Below, in pieces: positions 8,376 through 18,400 of a DNA stretch of 39,682 nucleotides. Position 1 is the stretch's first letter. Every line of letters starts with the position of its first letter. The notes below the pieces were generated by a model that saw only the letters and a program-made list of their open reading frames with translations, ran no database searches and was not told the origin of the DNA. A program made the position numbers and the translations under genes. The DNA is from Oscillospiraceae bacterium (GTDB lineage Bacteria; Bacillota; Clostridia; Oscillospirales; CAG-272): positions 1-39,682 of the forward strand of contig SVRN01000019.1 in assembly GCA_015064805.1 (NCBI GenBank), in the 5' to 3' direction.

Positions 8376-9086
8376 TTAACCGATACTGAACATCCAACGG
8401 AAGATGTTAATATCGTAAAACACCTTGAACAGCCACGTCTGCTCAAACGCCGCGTGGAAGGCAACACTCTCGTAATGCCCTTCGACCAGCGTCAGAAGCG
8501 CATACACCAGCAGCGTATATACGGAAGCGTAGATGAACGCGCAGAAAACGCCGAGAACGAGTCCCATGGTACGGTCGATCTGACGCAGAATTGGCAGCTC
8601 AACGATCTTACCGAGAATATACGCCACGATAGCAAAAAGAATCATGGCGATCAGAAATACGACGGTATATCCGATCATATCAGAGATCATTTTGGAAATG
8701 GGGGTCGCAAGAAAGTGTGCCAGCTCTTGCAGCGACTGCGACGAGCCGGAAGCTTCCTCAAGGATCGTCGACGGATCAACTCCCGCCTTTTCAAGAAGCA
8801 TAGACATCCAAGACGGCAGGCTTTCAAGTATAGACGTCAGATCCACCATTTCCGAGCCCGCTTCCAGCGCCGTCAGCAAATGCTCGTAGATGGTATCGGT
8901 CACGCGATCCGTGATCAGGTGTGCCGACACCCAAGCGGACGCAGGCGGACCAAACAAATAGGACGCAAGAATGGCAACGACCGTTTTTGCCGCTCCCAAT
9001 ATCGAGCGTGTGAATCCCTTTTGCCAGTTGCTGACAATCGTTGTCACGAGAATCAGCAGCAATGATATATCAAGAAAATATTTCAT
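8376..9086 (-). CDS. CvpA family membrane protein
   Basis: The 236-residue product has four hydrophobic segments (about 1-20, 28-50, 135-160 and 180-205) in the pattern of CvpA/colicin V production proteins, with a soluble, Ser/Glu-rich insertion (about 60-125) between the second and third. The N-terminal segment with a GFTRSILGAAK loop is typical of the family. CvpA proteins are inner-membrane proteins linked to envelope stress and, in proteobacteria, bile resistance; the biochemical role is unknown. The ATG at 9086 follows AAGGAG at good spacing. It lies 14 bp after the DUF5711 gene and just before the Clp gene, in one transcription unit. Confidence 0.75.
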   Translation of the reverse strand: MKYFLDISLLLILVTTIVSNWQKGFTRSILGAAKTVVAILASYLFGPPASAWVSAHLITDRVTDTIYEHLLTALEAGSEMVDLTSILESLPSWMSMLLEKAGVDPSTILEEASGSSQSLQELAHFLATPISKMISDMIGYTVVFLIAMILFAIVAYILGKIVELPILRQIDRTMGLVLGVFCAFIYASVYTLLVYALLTLVEGHYESVAFHAAFEQTWLFKVFYDINIFRWMFSIG

Positions 9087-9100
9087 AAATTGACTCCTTA

Positions 9101-10375
9101 TTATTCAGGCTTGACAACGATGGCTTTTGCTTCTCCGCAAAGCAAAAACTCTCCCGTCTCCTCGTAGGCAAGTACTTTGCTGTAATTACCATGGACGTTC
9201 AGCACGATCGCCTGCTCGCTTGACTGATCCCGATAAACGGTCAGTTTTTTTTCGCTCAGGACGGCCAGCGTGCCATTCAGACAGCACGCATCATACACAT
9301 GCTCCTCGACAAGAACATTATACACCTGATTGGCCGTTTTGTCAAACGCCATCACGCGGGCGGTCGCGTCGTACGCATTGGCGCGTGCGATCAGGACGCA
9401 TCCGTTTTCATCAACGCGGAAGGAGCGGATATCCGCCTCTCCCAACAGCTGCATATTCAACAGTTCTCCGTCAGCGCTGTATAAGCGAAGCGAATCGGTC
9501 GTCAGCAGTAAAACATTTCCCTCGTCCGTATAATGGCAAGCAACGGGATAAGCGTCGCTGATGGCAAACCGACGGCTCCATTCGCTCTTGCCGGGAACGG
9601 CAAACGCGACGTGCGTCGTCATACGCCCTTGCTCCGCCGACACGGATACCAGCATCATTTCGCTCGCATCCTGCTTGATGTCAGCGCACAGCGTGTACTC
9701 TTCCATGCGGTAGCGATTGATTCTGCGGTGACTCTCGTCATACAGCACGACCTCGCTGGCGTACTCAGCACCGTCGGTGATCACACAGTAGTAGCCTTTA
9801 TTGCAGACCTCAACGAATCGGACAGCATACTCGGTCGTGATCTCCTTGACGCGGGTAAAGGAATTGTAAAGGCTGACGCTCTTGCCGCCGAGGTCGTACG
9901 CGACCAGATAGCGTCCCGATGAAGCAAGTCGGGGGTGGCGGTAGGACAGCAGATGCGAATGTGCTTCGCGGCCTGTGGCGGTGAATACCGTCAGCTTTTG
10001 CTGACCGAGTACGGCTAGGCCGTCGCGATAGAGCACGTGCTGATTGTTCTCGTCAGCCGAGAACACCATGGTGTCCTTGGCCTCGGATTCGCGCAAGGAA
10101 ACCGAATTGGCAAGGTCTTTGACGAAATAGATGAAATTATCCGCGGACAAAAGCGAGGCATTGGTCATGAGCGAGACCGCCAGAAAAACGGCAAGCAGCA
10201 TGATGCAAACGACCTGCGCGGAGCTGTAACGGAAGGAAACCTCCTGATAGTAGCCCGCGTCGGTGACGTGCTCGGCGATATTGGGCATGCCGTCCGCTTC
10301 CACGGCTTGGGGATCGGCACGACGCTTGCCGCGCAGCAGGGAAAGCAACGATTTGACATGCGGCAATTTTCTCAT
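9101..10375 (-). CDS. DUF5711 family membrane-anchored beta-propeller-like protein
   Basis: The 424-residue product has a short basic cytoplasmic tail (1-50), one transmembrane helix (about 54-71) and a large extracytoplasmic domain of repeated beta-strand units. Recurring patterns of about 40 residues (for example SGRYLVAYD, NKGYYCVITD, EGNVLLLTTD, ENGCVLIARA) suggest a WD40/YVTN-like propeller. This matches the DUF5711 family of Clostridia as I recall it. The start ATG follows AGGAGG. It sits between truA and the CvpA-like gene, all on one strand with short gaps, hinting at an envelope role. No enzyme motif is visible; function unknown. Confidence 0.7.
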   Translation of the reverse strand: MRKLPHVKSLLSLLRGKRRADPQAVEADGMPNIAEHVTDAGYYQEVSFRYSSAQVVCIMLLAVFLAVSLMTNASLLSADNFIYFVKDLANSVSLRESEAKDTMVFSADENNQHVLYRDGLAVLGQQKLTVFTATGREAHSHLLSYRHPRLASSGRYLVAYDLGGKSVSLYNSFTRVKEITTEYAVRFVEVCNKGYYCVITDGAEYASEVVLYDESHRRINRYRMEEYTLCADIKQDASEMMLVSVSAEQGRMTTHVAFAVPGKSEWSRRFAISDAYPVACHYTDEGNVLLLTTDSLRLYSADGELLNMQLLGEADIRSFRVDENGCVLIARANAYDATARVMAFDKTANQVYNVLVEEHVYDACCLNGTLAVLSEKKLTVYRDQSSEQAIVLNVHGNYSKVLAYEETGEFLLCGEAKAIVVKPE

Positions 10376-10413
10376 GCGATCCTCCTATAAAACGTAATGG
10401 AATGGCCTCCCGA

Positions 10414-11208
10414 TTATTCCCAATGGGCGGGCAAAATATCGGGCTTGCGATAAAACACGCGGGACAGATACAGTCCGTGCGGCGGTGCGGTCAGGCCTGC
10501 GGCTACGCGATCCCGCGCCTCGATCGAGGCGGCGACGTCCTCGGGCTGTCTGCGTCCGACGGCAACCTCGTACAGCGTTCCCGCCATAATGCGCACCATA
10601 TTATAGAGAAATCCGTCCGCGCAGACACGGAAGGAAATGATGCTTCCCTGCCGCTCGACCGTGGCGTACTCGATCGTGCGCGTCGGCTCGGTGATCTTGG
10701 AGCCCTGCGCCATATACGAGGCAAAATTATGCGTGCCGACAAAGCAGGCGGCCGCGCGGTTCATGCGCTCGATCGCGTCGGGCAGCAGCGGACACGGAAT
10801 GTGCCAGCTGCGCATATCCTCAAACGGGTCGCGGATGGGCGAGGAATAAAAGCGATACTCGTATTCCTTGGCCGCGACGGCGTAGCGAGGATGAAAATCG
10901 TCGGGAACGAAGCAAGCGTCGGTCACGGCGATGTCGTTTGGCAGATAATTGCACAGCGCGCGCGGAATATTGGGCGCGGCGATGTTGGTGGGCAGATCGC
11001 GCTGCCCTTTCTTGGAAACGGCGGCGCAAAAGGCGCGGGCGTGAACGCCCGCATCGGTGCGGCTGCAGCCCATGACGTCGCAATCGTAGCCGAACAAGGC
11101 GCGAGTGGCTTCGTTCAGGGCACGCTGAACCGTCGGGATGCTGCCCGGCTGTACCTGATAGCCGTTGTAGGCCGTTCCGACAAAGCGGAACTTGATCATT
11201 GCCTTCAT
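10414..11208 (-). CDS. truA: tRNA pseudouridine(38-40) synthase
   Basis: TruA converts uridines 38, 39 and 40 in the anticodon arm of many tRNAs to pseudouridine. The 264-residue product has the hallmark CSRTDAGVHA with catalytic D52, the RF.GTAYNGYQVQ N-terminus and the C-terminal FLYNMVRIMAGTL motif. Length and order match the family. The ATG at 11208 follows AAAGGA. It is placed immediately after ecfT, the ecfA-ecfA-ecfT-truA order that is common in Firmicutes next to ribosomal-protein genes. Here the ribosomal operon is absent, and DUF5711 follows. Confidence 0.96.
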   Translation of the reverse strand: MKAMIKFRFVGTAYNGYQVQPGSIPTVQRALNEATRALFGYDCDVMGCSRTDAGVHARAFCAAVSKKGQRDLPTNIAAPNIPRALCNYLPNDIAVTDACFVPDDFHPRYAVAAKEYEYRFYSSPIRDPFEDMRSWHIPCPLLPDAIERMNRAAACFVGTHNFASYMAQGSKITEPTRTIEYATVERQGSIISFRVCADGFLYNMVRIMAGTLYEVAVGRRQPEDVAASIEARDRVAAGLTAPPHGLYLSRVFYRKPDILPAHWE

Positions 11209-11231
11209 TGTCCGTTTCCTTTCGTTGAAAA

Positions 11232-12050
11232 TTACATGGTATAGCCGATGCCAAGTCGATTGAGCACGATAATGCCCGCGCCAAAGACGACGATAACGGC
11301 AAGTGCGACAAAATCCTTGGGGCTATAGTGGAGAATGGTCATGCGCGTACGTCCCGTACCGCCGTGATAGCAGCGGCACTCCATGGCCGTCGCCAGCTCA
11401 TCCGCGCGGCGGAAGGCCGAAACGAACAGCGGAATCAAAATGGGAACGAGCGCCTTGGCGCGCGAGATCAGAGAGCCACTGGTGAAATCGGCACCTCTCG
11501 CCTTTTGCGCCGACATGATCTTGTTGGTCTCCTCGACCAGCGTCGGGATAAAGCGAAGGGCGATGGTCATCATCATGGCGAACTCGTGCACGGGAACGTG
11601 CAGAACGCGCAAGGGCGCGAGCAGCTGTTCGAGTGCGTCGGTGAGCATGATGGGAGTGGTCGTATAGGTCAGGAACATACCCGTGCCAACGATCAGCACG
11701 GTGATGCGGACGATCATAAAGAGCGCCTGCCAAAGTCCCTCGGCGTAGATGTGGATGAAGCGCCACTCAACAAGCGGCGTTTCGCCCTTGGTGAAAAACA
11801 CGTTGATCAGCGCGGTAAACGCCATAATAAAGAGAATTGCCTTGATGCCGCCAAGCACCAGCTTCATGGGGATCTTACTGATCAGGATCAAAACGATCGC
11901 CGAAAGCAACAAGGCCGCAAAGCTCAAAACGTTTTTGCAAAGGAAGGTCGCCACGATATAAAGAACGGCCAGAATGACCTTCATGCGCGGGTCAAGACGG
12001 TGCAAAATGGAATCGGCGGGATAGTACTGGCCAAGCGTGATGCTCTTCAT
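11232..12050 (-). CDS. ecfT: Energy-coupling factor transporter transmembrane protein EcfT
   Basis: EcfT is the membrane scaffold that couples the two ATPases to exchangeable substrate-binding S components for vitamins and metals. The 272-residue product starts MKSITLGQYYPADS.LHRLDPRMK, the conserved N-terminus. It has about five to six membrane helices, and a cytoplasmic part with the two A-x-x/R-x-x-G motifs (SAQKARGADF near 155 and AMECRCYHGG near 215), the coupling helices. The ATG at 12048-12050 overlaps the ecfA2 stop in an ATGA and has GGAGGG upstream; in-frame codons further upstream are rejected. No S component is encoded in the window, so this is a shared (group II) module. Confidence 0.95.
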   Translation of the reverse strand: MKSITLGQYYPADSILHRLDPRMKVILAVLYIVATFLCKNVLSFAALLLSAIVLILISKIPMKLVLGGIKAILFIMAFTALINVFFTKGETPLVEWRFIHIYAEGLWQALFMIVRITVLIVGTGMFLTYTTTPIMLTDALEQLLAPLRVLHVPVHEFAMMMTIALRFIPTLVEETNKIMSAQKARGADFTSGSLISRAKALVPILIPLFVSAFRRADELATAMECRCYHGGTGRTRMTILHYSPKDFVALAVIVVFGAGIIVLNRLGIGYTM

Positions 12051-12925
12051 GCACGTCCCTCCGTTCCCTGCTTGCGCGAAGCAAGCAGACGAAGTAGACA
12101 CTGCTCGGCCTGCTCGACCGTGAAAATGCCGTCGTCCACGGGAATGCCGCGCTCACGAAGCGAAAGGCACAACCGCGAGATCTCGGGTATATTCAGCCCG
12201 ACGTCGGAGAGCTCCTGCGAGCGTGCGAATACCTCGTGCCCGCGTCCCTGCATGACAAGCTTGCCGTGCGCCAGCACGATAATATCGTCGCAAAAGCGTG
12301 CCATATCCTCCATGCTGTGGCTGACGATGATGACCGTCGCGCCCGTTTTTTGCTGATAGTCGCGCAGCATATTCAAAATGGTGTCACGGCCGCGGGGGTC
12401 AAGACCTGCCGCAGGCTCGTCAAGCACCAGTACCTCAGGGCGCATGGCGATCACGCCTGCGATTGCGACGCGGCGCTTCTGACCGCCCGACAGATCGAAG
12501 GGCGAATGATCCAAAAGGGACGCGTCAAGCCCCGTCAAGGCTGCCGCCTCGCTCACGCGCTCGGCGATCTCCTCGGCAGACAAGCCCATATTCTTGGGAC
12601 CGAACGCAATATCCGCACGAACCGTTTCTTCAAACAGCTGATACTCGGGATACTGCATGACGAGTCCAACGCGAAAACGAACGAGCTTGATCTTTTTGGG
12701 CTCTTGCCAGATGTCCTTGCCATCCAGCAAAACCCGTCCGCTCGTTGGACGCGTCAGGCCGTTGAGCAGCTGCACCAGCGTGGATTTACCCGAGCCGGTA
12801 TGGCCGATCAGACCCGTGATGGCGTTCTCGCGAATATTCAGATTGATGTCCGTAAGGGCATGCATTTCAAACGGCGTGCCTGGACTGTACACGTAACTGA
12901 TATTCTCTAACGTAATTTTCGACAT
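12047..12925 (-). CDS. ecfA2: Energy-coupling factor transporter ATPase EcfA2
   Basis: This is one of the paired ATPases of the ECF vitamin/metal uptake complex. The 292-residue product has Walker A GHTGSGKST (41-49), a Q-loop in VMQYPEYQLFE, the LSGGQKRR signature, Walker B VLVLDEP and a switch His in IVSHSMED. The QYPEYQLF Q-loop sequence is the usual mark of EcfA2 against EcfA1. It is translationally coupled to ecfT by ATGA and follows ecfA1 by 23 bp. A C-terminal tail of about 45 residues is normal for EcfA proteins. Confidence 0.94.
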   Translation of the reverse strand: MSKITLENISYVYSPGTPFEMHALTDINLNIRENAITGLIGHTGSGKSTLVQLLNGLTRPTSGRVLLDGKDIWQEPKKIKLVRFRVGLVMQYPEYQLFEETVRADIAFGPKNMGLSAEEIAERVSEAAALTGLDASLLDHSPFDLSGGQKRRVAIAGVIAMRPEVLVLDEPAAGLDPRGRDTILNMLRDYQQKTGATVIIVSHSMEDMARFCDDIIVLAHGKLVMQGRGHEVFARSQELSDVGLNIPEISRLCLSLRERGIPVDDGIFTVEQAEQCLLRLLASRKQGTEGRA

Positions 12926-12948
12926 AGCTACCTGATTTCTTTCGGTTT

Positions 12949-13812
12949 TTACTGTTCAAACAACGCACAAATGGTTTCAAGGCAATCGTCGGGCGTTCCG
13001 ATCTTACCCGGAAGCTCGATTCCCTGCTTGCGAAGACGGTGGATAAGGGCGGCCGATTGAGGAACGTCCAGCCCTGCCGCGATCAGCGGCTCGGGATCGG
13101 AGAAGATCTCCTCGGGCGTGCCGTCGCGTAAAATGCGGCCGTCGTCCAGCACGATGATACGGTCGGCGCGCGCCGCTTCGTCCATATGGTGCGTAATGGT
13201 AATGATGGTGATATTCTTTTCCCGATGTAGCATCTCCATGGTATCCAGCACCTCGCGACGACCAAGCGGGTCGAGCATGGCGGTGGATTCGTCAAAGATC
13301 ATGCACTCGGGCATCATGGCGATAATGCCTGCGATGGCCACGCGTTGCTTTTGTCCGCCCGACAAGCGGTGCGGCTCGTGCTTGGCGTATTCGGTCATGC
13401 CGACCATAGCCAGCGCATCGTCAACGCGCTGACGGATCTCCGCCGAGGGCACGCCAAGATTCTCGGGGCCAAAGGCGACGTCCTCCTCGACGACGGTTGC
13501 CACCAGCTGGTTGTCGGGATTCTGGAACACCATACCGACCTTCTGGCGCAGGGCGAACACGTCCTCGTCCGTCATGTCGGGCGAACTGACGTTTTTACCG
13601 TCAACGTAAATAGCACCGTCCGTCGGCTCCAGCACCAGATTGAGCAGCTTGGCAAGCGTGGACTTGCCCGAGCCGTTGTGACCGATGATGGCGATATATT
13701 CTCCACAGTCGATCGTCAGATCGATGCCGTGCAATACGGGCTGATCCTCGCCCGTGGAATCATCCTGATAGGAATAAGTCAGATTTTCCGTACGAATCCA
13801 ACTCTGCGACAT
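12949..13812 (-). CDS. ecfA1: Energy-coupling factor transporter ATPase EcfA1
   Basis: This is the first ATPase of the ECF complex. The 287-residue product has Walker A GHNGSGKST (44-52), the MVFQNPDNQ Q-loop diagnostic for EcfA1 (about 94-102), signature LSGGQKQR (150-157), Walker B MIFDE (171-175) and a switch His in ITHHMDEA. The ATG at 13812 follows AAGGAAGG. The ecfA1-ecfA2-ecfT order is canonical. It is placed between an RlmI-like methyltransferase gene and ecfA2, within one long transcription unit. Confidence 0.94.
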   Translation of the reverse strand: MSQSWIRTENLTYSYQDDSTGEDQPVLHGIDLTIDCGEYIAIIGHNGSGKSTLAKLLNLVLEPTDGAIYVDGKNVSSPDMTDEDVFALRQKVGMVFQNPDNQLVATVVEEDVAFGPENLGVPSAEIRQRVDDALAMVGMTEYAKHEPHRLSGGQKQRVAIAGIIAMMPECMIFDESTAMLDPLGRREVLDTMEMLHREKNITIITITHHMDEAARADRIIVLDDGRILRDGTPEEIFSDPEPLIAAGLDVPQSAALIHRLRKQGIELPGKIGTPDDCLETICALFEQ

Positions 13813-13842
13813 TGATTTTCCTTCCTTTCTGTGCGGGTGCGA

Positions 13843-14706
13843 TCAATCGACCGTCCAGCGCGAGCTTGCGCCGCAAGGCAGATACGCGCCCGTCTGCGTC
13901 ACGCGAAGCCCCAGCTCGCTCGATTCGGTTTTACCGCCGAAGCGCGACTTGACCTTCAGGTCGATCAGATAACTCATGGTCAGCGGAGAGAGTCCCGTAG
14001 TATAGGAGTTAACGAGGAAGAACATCGGCTTGTCGGACAAGAGCTGTGCCGTCAGTCCGATCAGCTCGTCGATGCAATCCTCCAGCTTCCAGACCTCGCC
14101 ACCCGGGCCTCGGCCGTACGAGGGAGGGTCCATGATGATGCCATCGTAATGGTTGCCGCGTCGGATCTCGCGCTCAACGAACTTTTTGCAGTCGTCGACG
14201 ATATAGCGGATAGGCGCGTCGGACAGTCCCGACAGCGCGGCGTTTTCCTTGGCCTGCGCGACCATTCCCTTGGCGGCGTCTACGTGGACGACGCTCGCTC
14301 CCGCCTTGGCCGCCGCGACGGTCGCGCCGCCCGTATACGCAAACAGATTGAGCACGCGAATGGGGCGGTTTGCGTTTTTGATTAGTCCTGAAAACCAATC
14401 CCAGTTGGCCGCCTGCTCGGGAAAAAGTCCCGTATGCTTGAAGCCCATGGGGCGCAGAACGAAGCCCAGCTCACCGTAGTTGATATTCCAGCTCTCGGGC
14501 ATTTTATTTTTCACCCAACGACCGCCGCCCGTGTTGGAACGGCGATAGATGCCGTCGGCCTTCTGCCAGGCGGGATGCTTGGCAACGCCGCGCCAGATGA
14601 CCTGAGGGTCGGGACGGATGAGGATATACTTTCCCCAGCGCTCCAGACGCTCGCCGTCGTTGGTATCGAGCAATTCATAGTCCTTCCAGTTTTCCGATGT
14701 CCACAT
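13843..14706 (-). CDS. Class I SAM-dependent methyltransferase (RlmI-like)
   Basis: The 287-residue product has the methyltransferase core of the RlmI/RlmK type: motif I NLFAYTGGATVAAAKAGA (about 120-137) followed by the VDAAKGM acidic loop, and motif IV DPPSYGRG (193-200). DPPSYGRG is the form seen in rRNA cytosine- or guanine-directed enzymes of this group. The N-terminal PUA domain of RlmI is missing; instead there is a short beta-rich region (1-100). It may modify rRNA, but the target base cannot be read from the sequence. It lies between ruvC and ecfA1. Confidence 0.82.
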   Translation of the reverse strand: MWTSENWKDYELLDTNDGERLERWGKYILIRPDPQVIWRGVAKHPAWQKADGIYRRSNTGGGRWVKNKMPESWNINYGELGFVLRPMGFKHTGLFPEQAANWDWFSGLIKNANRPIRVLNLFAYTGGATVAAAKAGASVVHVDAAKGMVAQAKENAALSGLSDAPIRYIVDDCKKFVEREIRRGNHYDGIIMDPPSYGRGPGGEVWKLEDCIDELIGLTAQLLSDKPMFFLVNSYTTGLSPLTMSYLIDLKVKSRFGGKTESSELGLRVTQTGAYLPCGASSRWTVD

Positions 14707-14721
14707 ATCTGTTTTCTCCGT

Positions 14722-15222
14722 TTATTTCAGATTGTAATACTTGGCCAGACGTGAGCAGCCGCTGTGTGCGTGGGTGATGGCCAAGGCCAGCGCGTCTGCC
14801 GTGTCGTCGGGCTTGGGGGGCTTAGCAAGTCCGAGCATCATGGTGACCATGGTGATGACCTGCTTTTTTTCGGCGCGGCCGTATCCGACCACCGCTTGCT
14901 TGACCTGCAAAGGGGTATATTCCGCGATAGGAAGTCCGCACGTGTGCCCTGCCAAAAGGATTACGCCGCGCGCCTCGGCAACGCGGATACCCGTGGTCTG
15001 GTTGGTGTTGAAGAACAACTCCTCCACCGCCATCTCCTGCGGATGATATTTGTTGATGATGTCGGTCATCTGTCGGTAGATCTCCGCCAGACGCTGCTCG
15101 GTCGTCATTTCCTTTGGCGTCGTGATCGAGCCGTAGGCGATGGGGGAAAATTTGGTCCCCGTATAGTCTACGATGCCCCAACCGACAATGGCAATGCCGG
15201 GGTCAATGCCCAGAATGATCAT
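14722..15222 (-). CDS. ruvC: Holliday junction resolvase RuvC
   Basis: RuvC cuts Holliday junctions symmetrically together with RuvAB. The 166-residue product has the four acidic active-site residues: D7 in GIDPG, E68 in VEELFF, and D140 and D143 in the C-terminal PDDTADALALA. Length and motifs match the family. The ATG at 15222 follows AAGGAGAG. It is the first gene after the promoter at 15269-15297 and so probably heads the long string down to 2219. ruvA and ruvB are not in the window, which differs from the usual ruvCAB arrangement. Confidence 0.95.
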   Translation of the reverse strand: MIILGIDPGIAIVGWGIVDYTGTKFSPIAYGSITTPKEMTTEQRLAEIYRQMTDIINKYHPQEMAVEELFFNTNQTTGIRVAEARGVILLAGHTCGLPIAEYTPLQVKQAVVGYGRAEKKQVITMVTMMLGLAKPPKPDDTADALALAITHAHSGCSRLAKYYNLK

Positions 15223-15268
15223 GCGGAGCTCTCCTTCCTTTCAAACTATCATATCTATCCAAATTAAT

Positions 15269-15297
15269 ATAATACCACAAATTTTCCCATAAGTCAA
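15269..15297 (-). promoter_or_regulatory. Promoter of the ruvC gene string
   Basis: On the minus strand TTGACT (15292-15297) and TATTAT (15269-15274) are 17 bp apart, about 50 bp before the ruvC ATG. It is divergent from the lipoprotein promoter at 15387-15415. No other promoter of this quality was found between here and 2219. Confidence 0.7.
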
Positions 15298-15386
15298 ATA
15301 AATTTAAAAACATTTACAAAAATTTAGGATTTTATATAATATATAAAATTTTCTTATGGTAAAAGTGACGAAAAAAGGAATTCTTG

Positions 15387-15415
15387 TTGACTTTACTTGC
15401 AGTTGTTTGTATAAT
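15387..15415 (+). promoter_or_regulatory. Promoter of the large lipoprotein gene
   Basis: TTGACT (15387-15392) and TATAAT (15410-15415) have a 17 bp spacer. Transcription should begin near 15422 and give a leader of about 55 nt with a small TCGGTG/CACCGA hairpin before the AAGGAG site. Confidence 0.75.
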
Positions 15416-15477
15416 AAATGTTAAGCCTATCGGTGGGTTATCGCGCACCGAATTTCCTAAATGAAGGAGAGCAAACC

Positions 15478-18400
15478 ATGAAAAACTTCAGATCGTTCCT
15501 GCGTGCTCTGCTCTGCTTGCTGCTGTCTGCCCTGCTTTTATTCAGCGGCGTCGCCTGCAAGCCACAGCAACCGGATGAACCCGACCCTGAACCACAGCCG
15601 GAAGAGGAGTTGATTGAATTGATCCAAGACGGCAAAATGACTTACACTGTTGTCCGCCCCGACGGCGCATCGACGGAAATCAGAACGACGGCCGTTCGCC
15701 TTTGCGCAGCTATCAAGGAAAAGACGGGACTCAAAGAGGTTCCCATCAGCGACGACTATGTCAACCGTAACGATCCCGTGCCCACCGACACGCTGGAGAT
15801 CCTGGTCGGCCGAACCAACCGCGCTGAAAGCGTGGATGCACACGCGCAGTTGGGCGAAAACCAGTACATCATCTCGTTCACCAACAACCGTGTCGTCATC
15901 ATCGGCTACGACGATGCTGCAACCGCTGAAGCTGTGACCTACTTTATCAACAACATTCTGGAAAAAGGCGGCAAGGAAGGTTCTCTTACCATCTCCGCCA
16001 GCCTTTCTTTGAAGAATACTTACGAGCCTCCCCTCGTCAATCCCTTTGGTCCCGAGCTTCCCATGTATCCCGATCAGGATAAACCGACCACAACGCCCCT
16101 GGAGTACGTCAAGCCAACTTATTCCATCAAGGACGGTATGTACGTTCAGGAGTACAAGGGTCTTGAGATCGACGGTGTCATGACCACCTTCCAGACCAGC
16201 ACCATGTATTCCGAGCTGTACGGCATCCACTCGGATTCCGTTATGGTCTACTCTACCAACTATAAAAATTTTGCCGACTGGTACAAGCCCGGCACCTACG
16301 TCGTGGATATGATGATCGCCATCAACCGCGCGACCAAGACCTACGTTGATAAATTCAAACGTCAGGACGACATTCAGACCAACAGCTCGGGCGCTTATCT
16401 GGAGCACCCCGCAGGCGGCTCCTACTATATGGTTCCCACCGAGCGCTGGATCGAATACGTATGGGATGAAATGCTCAAGCCCGTTATCATCGCTTGCCAT
16501 CCTCAGACTATCGCGCTGGAGGAGCCCGAAATGTGGGCATCCGCCGGTTATTCCGAATCCTTCAAGCAGGAATGGGAGGCATATTACGATGAGGAGTGGG
16601 AAGACCCCGCTTCCTCTGCAGAAAATATGCTCAAGGCAAATCTGCTCAAGACCTATCTGTTTGAACGCATTATCGTTGAGCTTTCCGCTCGCGTCAAAGA
16701 GCTCTCTCCCACGACGCAGATCTACATCGCAACCCATAGTACCGTCAACTACTCCGACTGGGCAATCGACGCAGGTCTGAACCATTACGTCGCCACGGGC
16801 GCGCTTGACGGTGTCATCGGCCAGACCTGGTCGGATACCCACAACACCGCCTTCCCCTACCGCGGTACCAACTTCACCGATAACTTCACCAACGCATTCA
16901 TCGAATATTCCTCCTACGTTGACTCGGTCGAGGGTCTGAACTTCTACGCGCTTGCCGACCCGATGATGGATAATGAAAGTGCTACTGAAGAAGATTGCCA
17001 GTATTTCTACCGTCAGTCCATCGCGGCAACGCTGCTCCAGCCCGAGATCAACCGTTTCCAGATCCTCCCCTGGGTCAACCGCGCGTTTGCCAACGTATCC
17101 AACAACTACCGTACCATTCAGTCTCAGATCTTTGAGGCACTCAATAATATCGGCGGCAAGCCCGTCACCATCGAGGCAGGTACTCCCGGTATCACCTATC
17201 TGATCTCCGACTCGCTTTCCTGGATGAATACGGGCAGAAACTGGGCCTTTAATACGACCGACGGTCTGTACGGCCTTCTTGCACCGCTGGTCCGCGACGG
17301 TGTTCCCGCCAAGATGAAGTCGATGGACCAGATCGAGTCCGCCGAGGATCTTGAGGGCGTTACCCTTTTGATCGTCAGCTTCGACTCCAACGTTCCGCTG
17401 GATGAAAAGATCAATATCGCCATTGCCGATTGGGTCAAGGCGGGTGGCACGCTGCTGTTCATCTCCGGCTCCAACGAGTATTGGGACGTTGAGGATTACT
17501 TCTTCTGGAAGGACGATGTTACTCCTCTGAACAACCTGCTCAAGCATCTGGGTCTGGATGATATCACAACGACGACAGTATCGGGCAGCAACAGTGCACT
17601 CTCCTCTTCCGAATCGTTGATTGAGGATGCGTTTGAAGGCGAAAAGCTCGCCGCCAACTACCGCAAATTCACCATCGCGTTCACAGGCTCATCCAACCCG
17701 ATTCTGAAGGCTGGCGACAGCGTTGTCGGTATCGACGAGGCCGTCGGCGACGGTAGCTTCATCGCTATCGGTATCCCCTCTGCCTTCTTCTCGAGCAATC
17801 GCTTCGGCCCCGAAATGATGCGTTCGTTGACCGAGTATGCTCTTCAGTACACTGATTACGAATACTGCGCAAGCGATCTGATGCTCGTTCGTCGCGACAA
17901 CATCGTAGCGGCTCACGCATACGATAAGAATCAGGTTCTGGAAGGTACCTACATCAACCTTTACAGCGGTGAGCTGACCGTTCTTGAAAATCCCACCATT
18001 CTCAAGAACGACAGCGTCGTTCTGTGCGACGTTACGGACGTGGATCTCTCCGTTCCCCGCCTCGGCTATACTGCAGGTCACATTCAGGACGGCTCGCTCT
18101 CCGAAAAGGCCGACCGTATGACCTACACCATCACCAGCGCCGGCAACACCATCGTATCCAACCGTATTCTGTTGCCCGACGGTGTATATCCCAAGAAGAT
18201 CGACATCTACAACACCAAGACGTCCATGGACGTTTCCGTTCTCAAGTACACTTACGACGCTGACAGCCACTCCGTTCTGATCATGTTCGACGGCAGCACC
18301 AGCCCGCTGGAGGTTACCATCACCTTTGGCAGCGATAAGAATGATATTTCCTCCAGCAACACCCAGTTTGCCGAGGTTTCCATTCTGACCAACGATACAA

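Noticed and set aside
5967-9065. A very long open frame on the plus strand opposite the Clp and CvpA genes
   Set aside because: It mirrors the strong codon bias of the real minus-strand genes, has no ribosome site and no family features. Similar antisense frames opposite tsf, rpsB, suf and ABC genes were dropped for the same reason.
15416-15477. Small hairpin in the lipoprotein leader
   Set aside because: Only a six base-pair stem; no riboswitch or attenuator features.
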